Source: Streptomyces chumphonensis (GTDB lineage: Bacteria > Actinomycetota > Actinomycetes > Streptomycetales > Streptomycetaceae). Taken from it: a stretch of DNA of 64,000 nt. Positions 1 through 11,167 of the stretch are shown piece by piece. Location of the stretch: positions 124,001-188,000 of the forward strand of contig NZ_JACXYU010000005.1 in the NCBI RefSeq assembly GCF_014779715.1. Direction: 5' to 3'. The stretch's first letter is position 1. Every line of letters starts with the position of its first letter. Below the pieces are notes generated by a model, which was not told where the DNA came from, made no database searches, and worked only from the letters and a program-made list of their open reading frames with translations. The translations under genes and the position numbers were made by a program.

Positions 1-1233
1 CAGGGGGTGCGGATCGCGCAGCCGCCACCAGCGCACCAGCAGCGCCGTCGGGACGGAGGCCAGCGCCGTCCAGCCCAGCGCCGCGCCCCCGGCCCACCAC
101 CACACCGGGCCGACGGCGGCGAGGGCGCCGGTGCCGAGCGGACCGCCGGAGAACGCGGCGAGGACCGCGACCGCGAGCCCGCAGCCGAGTGCGCCGAGCG
201 CGGCCGTGGCCGCCGTCCCGGGACCCGTCGCCGCCCCGTGCCGGGTGCCCGGCACGGGTACGCCCGCCCGTCCCGTGCACCAGCCCGCGGCCCAGCCCGC
301 CGCGAGCGGCACGGCGCCGGCGACCGTCCAGGCCAGCGGCCCGCCCGGCCCCTCCCCCGGCACGGCGGCGAGCAGCGGCAGCGACGGCAGGGCGGGGTGC
401 GGCGTCGTCAGCACGGGCCCGACGACGCTGCCCGCCCCGAGCGAGAATCCGGGGCCCAGCCCGTAGGCGGCGCCCCACACCGCGACGTTCGGGGCCAGGG
501 CGACGCAGAGCAGCAGCACGGCGATCTCCCCCGACCAGCTCGACGCCAGGCGGGGGAAGGCGTCCTGCGCCGCGCCACCCCGGGCCAGCAGCGCGGCGGC
601 GGCGAGCACGGCCCCGCCGCCGCACAGCACGGCGGTCCCCACCGCCGCCGTCCGCACGGCCGCGCCGGGGACGGCGGATGTGGGTCCGCCCGGGCGCTCG
701 CCCCCGAGGCGGGACGGCAGCCGCAGCGCCGGGCGGCCCCGGACCGCCCAGCCGGCGAACGTCAGGGTGCCGAACGTCAGCACCGGCAGGTACAGCGCCG
801 CGCTGAGCGGCTCGACGGGCAGCGGACCGTCCAGCGTGAACCACGCCGCCGCCGTGCCGACCGCCAGGTATCCGGCGGCCACCAGCACGACGGACCGCCG
901 GTCCGCCGCCCCCGAGAGCCGCACAACGCGGTACAGCAGGAACACCGGCAGCGCCGTGAGCAGCATCGGGGTGACGCCGAGCGGTGCGGCGCCGCCGTGC
1001 AGGGTGTCGGGGCGCACGAGGTCGGCCCCGTGGGCCAGCAGCCACAGTCCCGCCGCCACCCGCAGCGCGCCCTGGGCGCCGCTGTCGGGGTGCGGGGAGA
1101 GGATCCACAGGAGCAGGGCGGGCATGGCGAGCAGCGCCAGCCCCAGGCAGGCGGCGAACGCCCCCTCCACGAGTCGGCCCCCGCTCGGCCCGGACCCCGG
1201 TCGGCGGACGTCGTGCTGCGTCTCTCGGCTCAC
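1..1233 (-). CDS. DUF6350-type multi-pass membrane protein (3' end cut off)
   Basis: The minus strand is open from a GTG at 1233 to the window edge, so the first 411 codons of the gene are visible and its C-terminus is missing. The product starts VSRETQHDVRR and then runs into repeated hydrophobic segments (for example AFAACLGLALLAMPALLLWI and a VTPMLLTALPVFLLYR stretch) separated by short Arg/Gly/Pro loops. This is the pattern of the actinobacterial DUF6350 integral membrane family, which in streptomycetes lies beside sucCD. The molecular role is unknown. The start was chosen because the GTG directly precedes the first conserved-looking residues; no strong ribosome-binding site is visible. 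The next gene (1335) is divergent, so the roughly 100-bp gap must hold both promoters. Confidence 0.75.
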   Translation of the reverse strand, partial: MSRETQHDVRRPGSGPSGGRLVEGAFAACLGLALLAMPALLLWILSPHPDSGAQGALRVAAGLWLLAHGADLVRPDTLHGGAAPLGVTPMLLTALPVFLLYRVVRLSGAADRRSVVLVAAGYLAVGTAAAWFTLDGPLPVEPLSAALYLPVLTFGTLTFAGWAVRGRPALRLPSRLGGERPGGPTSAVPGAAVRTAAVGTAVLCGGGAVLAAAALLARGGAAQDAFPRLASSWSGEIAVLLLCVALAPNVAVWGAAYGLGPGFSLGAGSVVGPVLTTPHPALPSLPLLAAVPGEGPGGPLAWTVAGAVPLAAGWAAGWCTGRAGVPVPGTRHGAATGPGTAATAALGALGCGLAVAVLAAFSGGPLGTGALAAVGPVWWWAGGAALGWTALASVPTALLVRWWRLRDPHPL

Positions 1234-1334
1234 CCGGCCATGCTGCCAACAACACCCGTTTCGCCCGGGTAGCGGGCGAAAGCTCGTGGTGTCGCCCACT
1301 ATGACGGTATGGACGTCGTCACGCAGGGTGGGCG

Positions 1335-2528
1335 GTGGGCATGACCGCTGCCCACCGCACACGCGCTCAGCAACTGGCCCGGCAGCGCCGCCGCGCGGTC
1401 GCGCGCGCCCGCAGGCGGGCGGCGACCGGTCGGGCGACCACCAGGTCTCCGGCGTCCGGCCGCACACCGACGGCGCCCCGCCCCGCGGGCGCGGCGGCCG
1501 AAGCGGCCGCACCCGCGCGGCCGTCCGGGCCCACCGCGCCGGGCCCGGACCCCGCGCCGCCGCGGCCCGGCGGACACCCGGACGCCGGAGACACCCCGGA
1601 AGCCGCCGACGCCCTGGACGTCGCCGACGGTGCGGACGTCGACGACGCGCCCGCACCGTCCGGTGCGCGGGAGACGCCGGAGGGGGACGGGCCCGCCGAC
1701 GCGGCGCCCCGGACCCGCCCGCCCCGGCCCGCGCCGGGCTGGGCGCTGGGCGAGGCGGAGGCCGCCGCGTTCGCCGCGCGGGACGGCGCGGACGTCCGGT
1801 CCGGCACGGCCACCGTGCCGGACGCGCGGGTCGCGTTCGACGCCCTCTACGAGCGCGGCGTCCGCTCGCTGACCCGGCAGACGTACCTGCTCACCGGACG
1901 GCGCCGGCTCGCCGAGTGGGCCGTGCGGCGGGCCTTCCACGCGGCCTGGGAGCGGTGGCCCGAGGTCGCCGTCGACCGCGATCCGGTGGGCTGGGTGCGC
2001 GCGGCCGCCTACGACCTGGCGCTCTCCCCGTGGCACCGGCTGCGGCCGAGGCTGGCGTCCCCGGAGGCGTACCCCGGGGTGCCGGAGGACGGGGCGCTGC
2101 TGGAGGCCCTGCTGTCGCTGCCCCCCGTCCACCGCCGCGTCCTGCTGCTCCACGACGGCGTCGGCCTCGGCCCGGCCGAGACGGCGGCGGAGACGGAGGC
2201 CAGCACCCCCGCGACGGCGGCCCGGCTGCTGGGCGCACGGGAGACGCTGGCCGCCCACGTGCCGGAGATCGCGGGGACGGAGGCGGCCGACCGTGGCCCG
2301 CTCATCGCCCGCCTCCTGCACCGGCTCGCGGCCGCCCAACCGCTCCGCGTGCCGCCGGCCCACGACGTCCGTCGGGGCAGCGACCGGCTGACGTTCGGCC
2401 GCACGGCGGCGGCCTGCGGGGTGACGGCGCTCGTCGTGGCCGCCACCTCGTTCACCGTGGTGACGACCGAGCGGGGGGATCTGCTGCCCACCGGTATCCC
2501 CGCGGCCGTCCGGCACCTGGCCGAGTAG
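1335..2528 (+). CDS. Sigma-factor-like protein with C-terminal membrane anchor
   Basis: 397 residues. The first ~140 are a low-complexity Ala/Pro/Asp-rich region. Residues ~160-300 resemble the helical region 2/region 4 layout of ECF sigma factors: FDALYERGVRSLTRQTYLLTG, a Trp-rich helix, then LLSLPPVHRRVLLLHDGVGL and an AARLLGARE helix. A single hydrophobic segment at ~356-376 is followed by a short tail, so the protein probably sits in the membrane. A tethered sigma-like protein is unusual; it may be a degenerate sigma factor rather than an active one. GTG 1335 and ATG 1341 are in frame and both lie behind a G-rich stretch. It is divergent from the DUF6350 gene and convergent with sucD across a strong terminator. 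The family is conserved next to sucCD in streptomycetes; its target is unknown. Confidence 0.65.
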   Translation: MGMTAAHRTRAQQLARQRRRAVARARRRAATGRATTRSPASGRTPTAPRPAGAAAEAAAPARPSGPTAPGPDPAPPRPGGHPDAGDTPEAADALDVADGADVDDAPAPSGARETPEGDGPADAAPRTRPPRPAPGWALGEAEAAAFAARDGADVRSGTATVPDARVAFDALYERGVRSLTRQTYLLTGRRRLAEWAVRRAFHAAWERWPEVAVDRDPVGWVRAAAYDLALSPWHRLRPRLASPEAYPGVPEDGALLEALLSLPPVHRRVLLLHDGVGLGPAETAAETEASTPATAARLLGARETLAAHVPEIAGTEAADRGPLIARLLHRLAAAQPLRVPPAHDVRRGSDRLTFGRTAAACGVTALVVAATSFTVVTTERGDLLPTGIPAAVRHLAE

Positions 2529-2544
2529 GGCCGGTCACCGCACA

Positions 2545-2589
2545 ACGGGTCCGGGCCCGCTCCCCTGCTGGGAGCGGGCCCGGACCCGT
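2545..2589. terminator. Bidirectional intrinsic terminator between the sigma-like gene and sucD
   Basis: A perfect 20-bp stem (2545-2564 with 2570-2589) and a 5-base CTGCT loop lie between two convergent stop codons. No T-run follows, as is usual for actinobacterial terminators. Confidence 0.85.
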
Positions 2590-2616
2590 ACGCGCTGCGC
2601 GGCGCGCCGCGCGGTG

Positions 2617-3501
2617 TCAGCCGCCGAGGATCTCGCGGGCGAGCCGCGCGGTCTCCGACGGGGTCTTGCCGACCTTGACGCCGGCGGCCTCCAGGGCCTC
2701 CTTCTTCGCCTGGGCCGTGCCGGAGGAGCCGGAGACGATGGCGCCGGCGTGGCCCATGGTCTTGCCCTCGGGGGCGGTGAAGCCCGCGACGTAGCCCACG
2801 ACCGGCTTGGAGACGTTGGCCTTGACGAAGTCGGCCGCACGCTCCTCGGCGTCGCCGCCGATCTCGCCGATCATGACGATCAGGTCGGTGTCGGGGTCGG
2901 CCTCGAACGCCTTGAGCGCGTCGATGTGGGTGGTGCCGATGACCGGGTCACCGCCGATGCCGACGCAGGTGGAGAAGCCGATGTCCCGCAGCTCGTACAT
3001 CATCTGGTACGTCAGCGTGCCGGACTTCGACACCAGGCCGATGCGGCCCGGCTTGGTGATGTCGGCCGGGATGATGCCCGCGTTGGACTGGCCGGGCGTG
3101 ATCAGGCCCGGGCAGTTCGGCCCGACGATGCGGGTCTTGTTGCCCTTCTTGCCCGCGTGGGCCCAGAACGCGGCGGTGTCGTGCACCGCGATGCCCTCGG
3201 TGATCACCACGGCGAGCGGGATCTCGGCGTCGATCGCCTCGACGACGGCGCTCTTGGTGAACTTCTCCGGGACGAAGATGACGGTCACGTCGGCGCCGGT
3301 GGCCTCGATGGCCTCCTTCACGCCGCCGAAGACCGGGATCTCGGTGCCGTCGAAGTCGACGGTGGTGCCCGCCTTGCGCGGGTTGACGCCACCGACGATG
3401 TTCGTGCCCGAGGCCAGCATGCGCTTGGTGTGCTTCTGGCCCTCGGAGCCGGTCATCCCCTGGACGATGACCTTGCTTTCCTTGGTGAGGAAGATAGCCA
3501 T
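2617..3501 (-). CDS. sucD: Succinyl-CoA synthetase (ADP-forming) alpha subunit
   Basis: 294 residues, normal length for SucD. With SucC it interconverts succinyl-CoA plus ADP/Pi with succinate, CoA and ATP in the TCA cycle in the cytoplasm. Visible are the CoA-binding Rossmann region at the N-terminus ([15 protein letters not shown]), the [10 protein letters not shown] segment at ~127-136, and the phosphorylated active-site histidine in [11 protein letters not shown] (His251). It starts 41 bp downstream of sucC on the same strand, with an AGGA-containing leader, so the pair is one operon (sucC-sucD), ended by the hairpin at 2545-2589. Confidence 0.97.
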   Translation of the reverse strand: MAIFLTKESKVIVQGMTGSEGQKHTKRMLASGTNIVGGVNPRKAGTTVDFDGTEIPVFGGVKEAIEATGADVTVIFVPEKFTKSAVVEAIDAEIPLAVVITEGIAVHDTAAFWAHAGKKGNKTRIVGPNCPGLITPGQSNAGIIPADITKPGRIGLVSKSGTLTYQMMYELRDIGFSTCVGIGGDPVIGTTHIDALKAFEADPDTDLIVMIGEIGGDAEERAADFVKANVSKPVVGYVAGFTAPEGKTMGHAGAIVSGSSGTAQAKKEALEAAGVKVGKTPSETARLAREILGG

Positions 3502-3542
3502 GGTTCGGTTGTCCTCGTGTCCTTTGAGTCCTGGGGCCCGGA

Positions 3543-4715
3543 TTACTTCGCGGCCAGCTCGGCGGCGCGGTCGGCGGCACCGTCCATGGTGTCGACCTGC
3601 TCCACCAGGGGGTGGTTGGCGTCGGTCAGGATCTTGCGACCGACCTCGGCGTTGTTGCCGTCCAGCCGCACGACCAGCGGCTTGCTGACGTCCTCGCCCT
3701 TGGACTTGAGCAGCTCCAGGGCCTGCACGATGCCGTTGGCGACGGCGTCGCAGGCGGTGATGCCGCCGAAGACGTTGACGAACACGGACCTGACGTCCGG
3801 GTCGCCGAGGATGATCTCCAGGCCGTTCGCCATGACCTCGGCGGAGGCGCCGCCACCGATGTCGAGGAAGTTGGCGGGCTTGACGCCGGAGTGCTTCTCG
3901 CCGGCGTAGGCGACGACGTCCAGGGTGCTCATGACGAGCCCGGCGCCGTTGCCGATGATGCCGACCTGGCCGTCCAGCTTCACGTAGTTGAGGCCCTTGG
4001 CCTTGGCGGCGGCTTCGAGCGGGTCAGCCGCGGCCTTGTCCTCCAGGGCGGCGTGCTCCGGCTGGCGGAACTCGGCGTTGGCGTCCAGCGACACCTTGCC
4101 GTCCAGCGCGATGACGCGGCCTTCGGCCGTCTTCACCAGCGGGTTGACCTCGACCAGGAGGGCGTCCTCCTTGACGAAGACGTCCCACAGGCGCTGGAGC
4201 ACGACCACGATCTGGTCGGCCAGCTCGGCCGGGAACTTCGCGGCCTCGACGATCTCGCGGGCCTTCTCCTCGGTGACGCCGTCGATGGCGTCGACGGGGA
4301 TCTTGGCCAGCGCCTCCGGCTTGGTGGCGGCGACCTCCTCGATGTCCACACCGCCCTCGACGGAGGCCATGGCCAGGAAGGTGCGGTTGGTGCGGTCCAG
4401 GAGGAAGGAGACGTAGTACTCCTCCGCGATGTCCGCGGTCTGGGCCAGCATCACCTTGTGGACCGTGTGGCCCTTGATGTCCATGCCCAGGATCTGGCCG
4501 GCCTTCTCGACGGCGTCGGCCGGGTCGGCGGCGAGCTTCACGCCGCCCGCCTTGCCTCGGCCACCGGTCTTCACCTGCGCCTTCACGACCGCGCGACCGC
4601 CGAGGCGCTCGGTCACCTCGCGCGCCGCCTCATGCGTGTCGATGACTTCACCGGCCAGCACCGGTACGTCATGCTTGGCGAAGAGGTCCCTCGCCTGGTA
4701 CTCGAACAGGTCCAC
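3543..4715 (-). CDS. sucC: Succinyl-CoA synthetase beta subunit
   Basis: 390 residues, full length. The N-terminal ATP-grasp domain begins [19 protein letters not shown] and contains the [16 protein letters not shown] nucleotide-binding stretch. The C-terminal CoA-ligase domain contains [15 protein letters not shown] and [10 protein letters not shown], which contribute to the phosphohistidine site shared with SucD. It is the first gene of the sucCD operon. The 217-bp region upstream separates it from the VWA gene on the same strand and should carry its promoter; a weak candidate is a TACCCT -10 (complement of 4812-4817) with a poor -35 about 19 bp further upstream. The operon is probably expressed independently of the MoxR operon upstream. 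Confidence 0.97.
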   Translation of the reverse strand: MDLFEYQARDLFAKHDVPVLAGEVIDTHEAAREVTERLGGRAVVKAQVKTGGRGKAGGVKLAADPADAVEKAGQILGMDIKGHTVHKVMLAQTADIAEEYYVSFLLDRTNRTFLAMASVEGGVDIEEVAATKPEALAKIPVDAIDGVTEEKAREIVEAAKFPAELADQIVVVLQRLWDVFVKEDALLVEVNPLVKTAEGRVIALDGKVSLDANAEFRQPEHAALEDKAAADPLEAAAKAKGLNYVKLDGQVGIIGNGAGLVMSTLDVVAYAGEKHSGVKPANFLDIGGGASAEVMANGLEIILGDPDVRSVFVNVFGGITACDAVANGIVQALELLKSKGEDVSKPLVVRLDGNNAEVGRKILTDANHPLVEQVDTMDGAADRAAELAAK

Positions 4716-4932
4716 GCGCGTCCGTCCCTTAATCCGTTATCGCGGTTCGTTGTCAGCGTGGGCGTGCCGCGTGGCCGCGTGTGGCGGGGGTACGCGGCAT
4801 GTCCGTCTCGCAGGGTAGCCGTGTCCACTTGTGCATGCCTAAATCGCACGTCACACCGGCGCGGTGAGACCGGTCACAACCGAGGCTGCCGCCTCCACCT
4901 GGGCTCCACCGGACCTCCGGTGACCGGCCCGC

Positions 4933-6119
4933 TCAGGACTCCTTTGCACCGGGGACCGTAAGCGGCGCCTTCCGCAGGGCCGCGGCCATCACCTCCGGGA
5001 AGTGGTCCGGTGTGCAGGCGAACGCCGGCACCCCCAGCTCCGCGAGGGCGGCGGCGTGCTCACGGTCGTAGGCGGGGGCGCCGTCGTCGGACAGCGCGAG
5101 GAGCACCACGCACTGCACCCCGGCGGCCCGCATCGCCGCCACCCGGCGGATCATCTCCCGGCGTATGCCGCCCTCGAACAGGTCGCTGACCAGGACGAGC
5201 ACGGTCTCGGCCGGGCGCGTGATCCGCGTCTGGCAGTACGCCAGGGCCCGGTTGATGTCCGTACCGCCGCCGAGCTGCGTACCGAACAGGACGTCGACCG
5301 GGTCGTCGAGCCGGTCGGTGAGGTCCACGACGGAGGTGTCGAAGACGACGAGCCGGGTGTGCAGCGCGCGCATCGACGCCAGCACCGCGCCGAAGACGGA
5401 CGCGTACACGACCGAGGAGGCCATGGAACCGGACTGGTCGACGGCGAGGACGACCTCCTTCCGCACGGCGCGCGCCGCACGCCCGTACCCGACGAGACGC
5501 TCGGGCACGACCGTGCGGTGCTCCGGCAGGTAGGTCCCCAGGTTGGCCCGCACGGTGCGGTCCCAGTCGATGTCCCGGTGGCGGGGGCGGGCGGTGCGCG
5601 CCGAGCGGTCCAGCGCCCCGGTGACGGTGGCGCGCGTGCGGGTCGCCAGCCGCCGCTCCAGCTCGGCGACGACCTTCCGCACGACGACCCGCGCGGACTC
5701 CCGGCTCGTCTCCGGCAGGGCGTGCCGCAGCGAGAGCAGCGTGCCGACCAGATGGACGTCGGGCTCCACCGCCGCCAGCATCTCCGGCTCGGCGAGCATC
5801 GTCGCCAGGCCGAGCCGCTCGATCGCGTCACGCTGCACGACCTGCACGACGGGCCCGGGGAAGTAGCCGCGGATGTCGCCCAGCCAGCGGGCGACGCGCG
5901 GAGCCGAGCCCCCGAGCCCCGCGCCCCGCCCACCGCCCTCGCCACCGGGCCCGTAGACGGCGGCGAGCGCCTCGTCCACGGCGGCGTCCTGCCCGGTGAG
6001 CGGCCCGCCCGCGCCGTCGTCGTCCCCGGACGGGCCCAGGACCAGCCGCCAGCGGCGCAGCCGCTCCTCGCCGGTGGCGCCCTGCCGCTCCCGTCCGCGG
6101 TCCCCGGCCTGTGCGGCGT

Positions 6120-6123
<4 letters not shown>
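4933..6123 (-). CDS. VWA (von Willebrand factor A) domain protein of the MoxR operon
   Basis: 396 residues from GTG 6123, which overlaps the upstream DUF5682 stop codon by 4 bp, so translation is probably coupled. The N-terminal ~220 residues are helical and charged. The C-terminal half is a VWA domain with an intact metal-ion-dependent adhesion site: DQSGSM at 229-234 (DxSxS), a Thr in GGGTDINRALAY, and an Asp in VLVSDLFEGG. Such intracellular VWA proteins usually bind a client or partner through Mg2+ and are remodelled by a MoxR ATPase, which here lies two genes upstream. It is the last gene of the MoxR-DUF5682-VWA operon. The substrate is unknown. There is no signal peptide or membrane segment, so a cytoplasmic location is inferred. 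Confidence 0.88.
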
Positions 6124-8530
<2,407 letters not shown>

Positions 8531-8534
<4 letters not shown>

Positions 8535-9688
8535 GCGCCCACCTCCCGGCAGGCGCGGTAGAAGTCCTTCCACCCCGCACGCTCGCGGACGACGGTCTCC
8601 AGGTACTCCTGCCACACCACGGGGTCGGACGCCGGATCGCGGACGACCGCGCCGAGTATCCCGGCCGCCACATCGCCCGGGCGCAGCACACCGTCCCCGA
8701 AGTGCGCCGCCAGGGCGAGCCCGCCGGTGACGACCGAGATCGCCTCGGCCGTCGAGAGCGTTCCCGAGGGGGACTTGAGCTGCGTGCGGCCGTCGGCGGT
8801 CACGCCCTCGCGCAGCTCCCGGAAGACCGTCACGACCCGGCGGATCTCCTCGTACCCCTCGGGGGCCGCGGGCAGCCGCAGCGAGCGGCCGAGCTGGTCG
8901 ACCCGGCGGGCCACGATGTCCACCTCGGCGTCCGCGTCGGCGGGCAGCGGCAGGACGACGGTGTTGAAGCGTCGGCGCAGGGCGCTGGAGAGCTCGTTGA
9001 CGCCGCGGTCGCGGTCGTTGGCGGTGGCGATGAGGTTGAACCCGTGCACGGCCTGCACCTCCTCGCCCAGCTCGGGCACCGGCAGCGTCTTCTCGGACAG
9101 GACGGTGATCAGCGTGTCCTGGACGTCGGCCGGGATGCGGGTCAGCTCCTCCACCCGCGCGGTCATGCCCTCGGCCATCGCGCGCATCACCGGGCCGGGG
9201 ACGAGGGCGGCCCGGCTCGGCCCGTGCGCGAGGAGCCGCGCGTAGTTCCACCCGTAGCGGATCGCCTCCTCGGGGGTGCCCGCCGTGCCCTGCACGAGCA
9301 GCGTCGAGTCCCCGCTGACGGCCGCCGCGAGATGCTCGGACAGCCACGTCTTGGCGGTGCCGGGGACGCCGAGGAGCAGCAACGCCCGGTCGGTGGCCAG
9401 CGTCGCGACGGCCACCTCGACGATCCGCCGGGGCCCCACGTACTTCGGTGAGACGACCGTCCCGTCGGGCAGCGTGCCGCCGAGCAGATAGGTGGCGACG
9501 GCCCACGGGGAGAGCCGCCAGCGCTCGGGGCGCGGCCGGTCGTCGGCGGCGGCGAGGGCGGCCAGCTCGTGGGCGAACGCGTGCTCGGCGTGCGGCCGGA
9601 GCACGGGGCCCGACTGCTCCGCGGCGGCGACGGCCGCGCCGGCTGTGGTCTCTGCGGTGGCGGTTTCTGCGCTGACGGCCTCGGTCAC
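8531..9688 (-). CDS. MoxR-type AAA+ ATPase
   Basis: 385 residues from GTG 9688, chosen because a strong GAGGGGGAG ribosome-binding site lies just upstream; an earlier start at 9736 lacks one. The Walker A motif is GVPGTAKT (residues 107-114). The Walker B region reads RVEELTRIP, with Glu in place of the usual first Asp. A sensor-1 style NLIATANDRDRG and an arginine-rich ALRRRFNTVVLPLP follow, as in the MoxR/RavA branch. It probably acts as an ATP-driven chaperone or remodeller for the VWA and DUF5682 proteins encoded immediately downstream. It is divergent from the SWIM/DUF5691 operon across a 153-bp gap that must hold both promoters. Confidence 0.9.
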
Positions 9689-9841
9689 GGCTCCCCCTCG
9701 GTGCGGTCGCTCTCCGTAACGTCCTCCACTGTGCACCCGCCCACTGACAACGCCGCCGACCTGCGGCGATGCTCATCTCGACGGCGGTGACGCCGTTCTG
9801 ACGACCCGTTGTTGTCAGTAGCCGCCCGTACGGTCGTTCGC

Positions 9842-11167
9842 ATGACGGGACACCAGGTGCGCTGGAGCGCGGAGCAGGTGCTGGCGCTGGCTCCCGACGC
9901 GGCGTCACGCAGGGCCGGGAGCAGGCTCGCGGCACCCGGCCCCTGGTCGGGCACCGGCACCGGCCGGGACGCCGTGTGGGGGCTGTGCGCGGGCAGTGGC
10001 GCGCGGCCCTACCGCACGGCGGTCGACCTCACCGGGCCCGCGTCCACGTGCAGTTGCCCCAGCCGGAAGTTCCCCTGCAAGCACGCGCTCGCCCTGCTGC
10101 TGCGGTGGGCCGAGGGGCCGGGTCCGGTCCCGCCGGGGGAGGCGCCGGAGTGGGCGGCGGGCTGGCTGGCGAAGCGGCGGCGGAAGGCGGTGGGCGGCGG
10201 GAGCGGCCCGGCCGACCCCGAGGCGGCCCGGCACCGGGCGGAGCGGCGGGCCCGTCGCGTCGCGACGGGCGCGCGGGAGCTGGAGCACCGGCTGACGGAC
10301 CTGCTGGAGGGCGGTCTGGCCGACGCCGACCAGGCGGGGGCCGCGCCGTGGGAGGAGATGGCGGCCCGCATGGTGGACGCCCAGGCACCCGGGCTGGCGG
10401 CCCGCGTACGGGATCTGGCCGGGGTGCCGGCCTCCGGGCCGGGCTGGCCGGGCCGGATGCTGGCCGAGTGCGCCCTGCTGCACCTGCTGTGCCGGGCCGC
10501 GCTCGGGCTGGACGGGCTGCCCGGGCCGCTGGCGGCGACCGTGCGGGCGCGGCTCGGCCTCACCACGGAGGCGGCGTCGCTGCTCGCGGACCGGGAGGGG
10601 GTCGTGGAGGACGACTGGCTGGTGCTGGGCCGCTGGGACGGCGAGGAGGGGCGCCTCGCCGTGCGCCGCTTCTGGCTGCTGGGCCGGGGCTCGGGCCGGC
10701 TCGCGCTGCTGCTCTCCTTCGGAGCGGCCGGACGGACGCCGGAGCTGGTGCTCCCGGTGGGCCGGTTGGTGACGGCCGGGCTGGCGTTCCACCCGGCGGG
10801 CGTGCCGCTGCGGGCGGTCCCGGGCGAGCGGCGTGGGGAGCCGGTCCCCGGGGGCGTCCCGGCGGGGGTGGGGGTGGCGGCGGCGCTGGCCGCCTACGGC
10901 GCCCGGCTGGCCGACGACCCGTGGCTGGAGACGTGGCCGGTGGTGCTGGCGGGGGTGGTGCCGGTCCCGGCCTCCGAGGGCGCGTCCTGGCGGCTCGCCG
11001 ACCACGCGGGGGAGGCGGCGCTGCCGCTGACGCCCACCGGCCGGCCGGGGCTGTGGCGGCTCGTCGCCGTGTCGGGCGGCGGGCCGGTCACGGTGTTCGG
11101 GGAGTGCGGGCCGACGGGGTTCACCCCGCACACGGTCTGGTCCGAGGGGGAGGCGGTACCGCTGTGA
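9842..11167 (+). CDS. SWIM zinc-finger domain protein
   Basis: 441 residues from ATG 9842. The N-terminal region carries a SWIM finger CxCx6CxH (Cys70, Cys72, Cys79, His81), expected to bind one zinc ion and mediate nucleic-acid or protein contacts. The preceding motif ACxGSGxxPY-like stretch (GLCAGSGARPYRTAVDL) is typical of SWIM proteins that pair with DUF5691. The remainder is Ala/Gly/Leu-rich without a clear catalytic motif. The stop codon overlaps the GTG start of the DUF5691 gene, so the two form an operon. The operon is head-to-head with the MoxR operon, and the five genes recur together in actinobacteria, which suggests a shared but unestablished function. Confidence 0.85.
   Translation: MTGHQVRWSAEQVLALAPDAASRRAGSRLAAPGPWSGTGTGRDAVWGLCAGSGARPYRTAVDLTGPASTCSCPSRKFPCKHALALLLRWAEGPGPVPPGEAPEWAAGWLAKRRRKAVGGGSGPADPEAARHRAERRARRVATGARELEHRLTDLLEGGLADADQAGAAPWEEMAARMVDAQAPGLAARVRDLAGVPASGPGWPGRMLAECALLHLLCRAALGLDGLPGPLAATVRARLGLTTEAASLLADREGVVEDDWLVLGRWDGEEGRLAVRRFWLLGRGSGRLALLLSFGAAGRTPELVLPVGRLVTAGLAFHPAGVPLRAVPGERRGEPVPGGVPAGVGVAAALAAYGARLADDPWLETWPVVLAGVVPVPASEGASWRLADHAGEAALPLTPTGRPGLWRLVAVSGGGPVTVFGECGPTGFTPHTVWSEGEAVPL

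Noticed and set aside
7..1272. Long Arg/Pro-rich open frame on the plus strand over the DUF6350 region
   Set aside because: It is the antisense shadow of a GC-rich membrane protein; its product has no hydrophobic pattern or domain, whereas the minus-strand reading has clear membrane helices.
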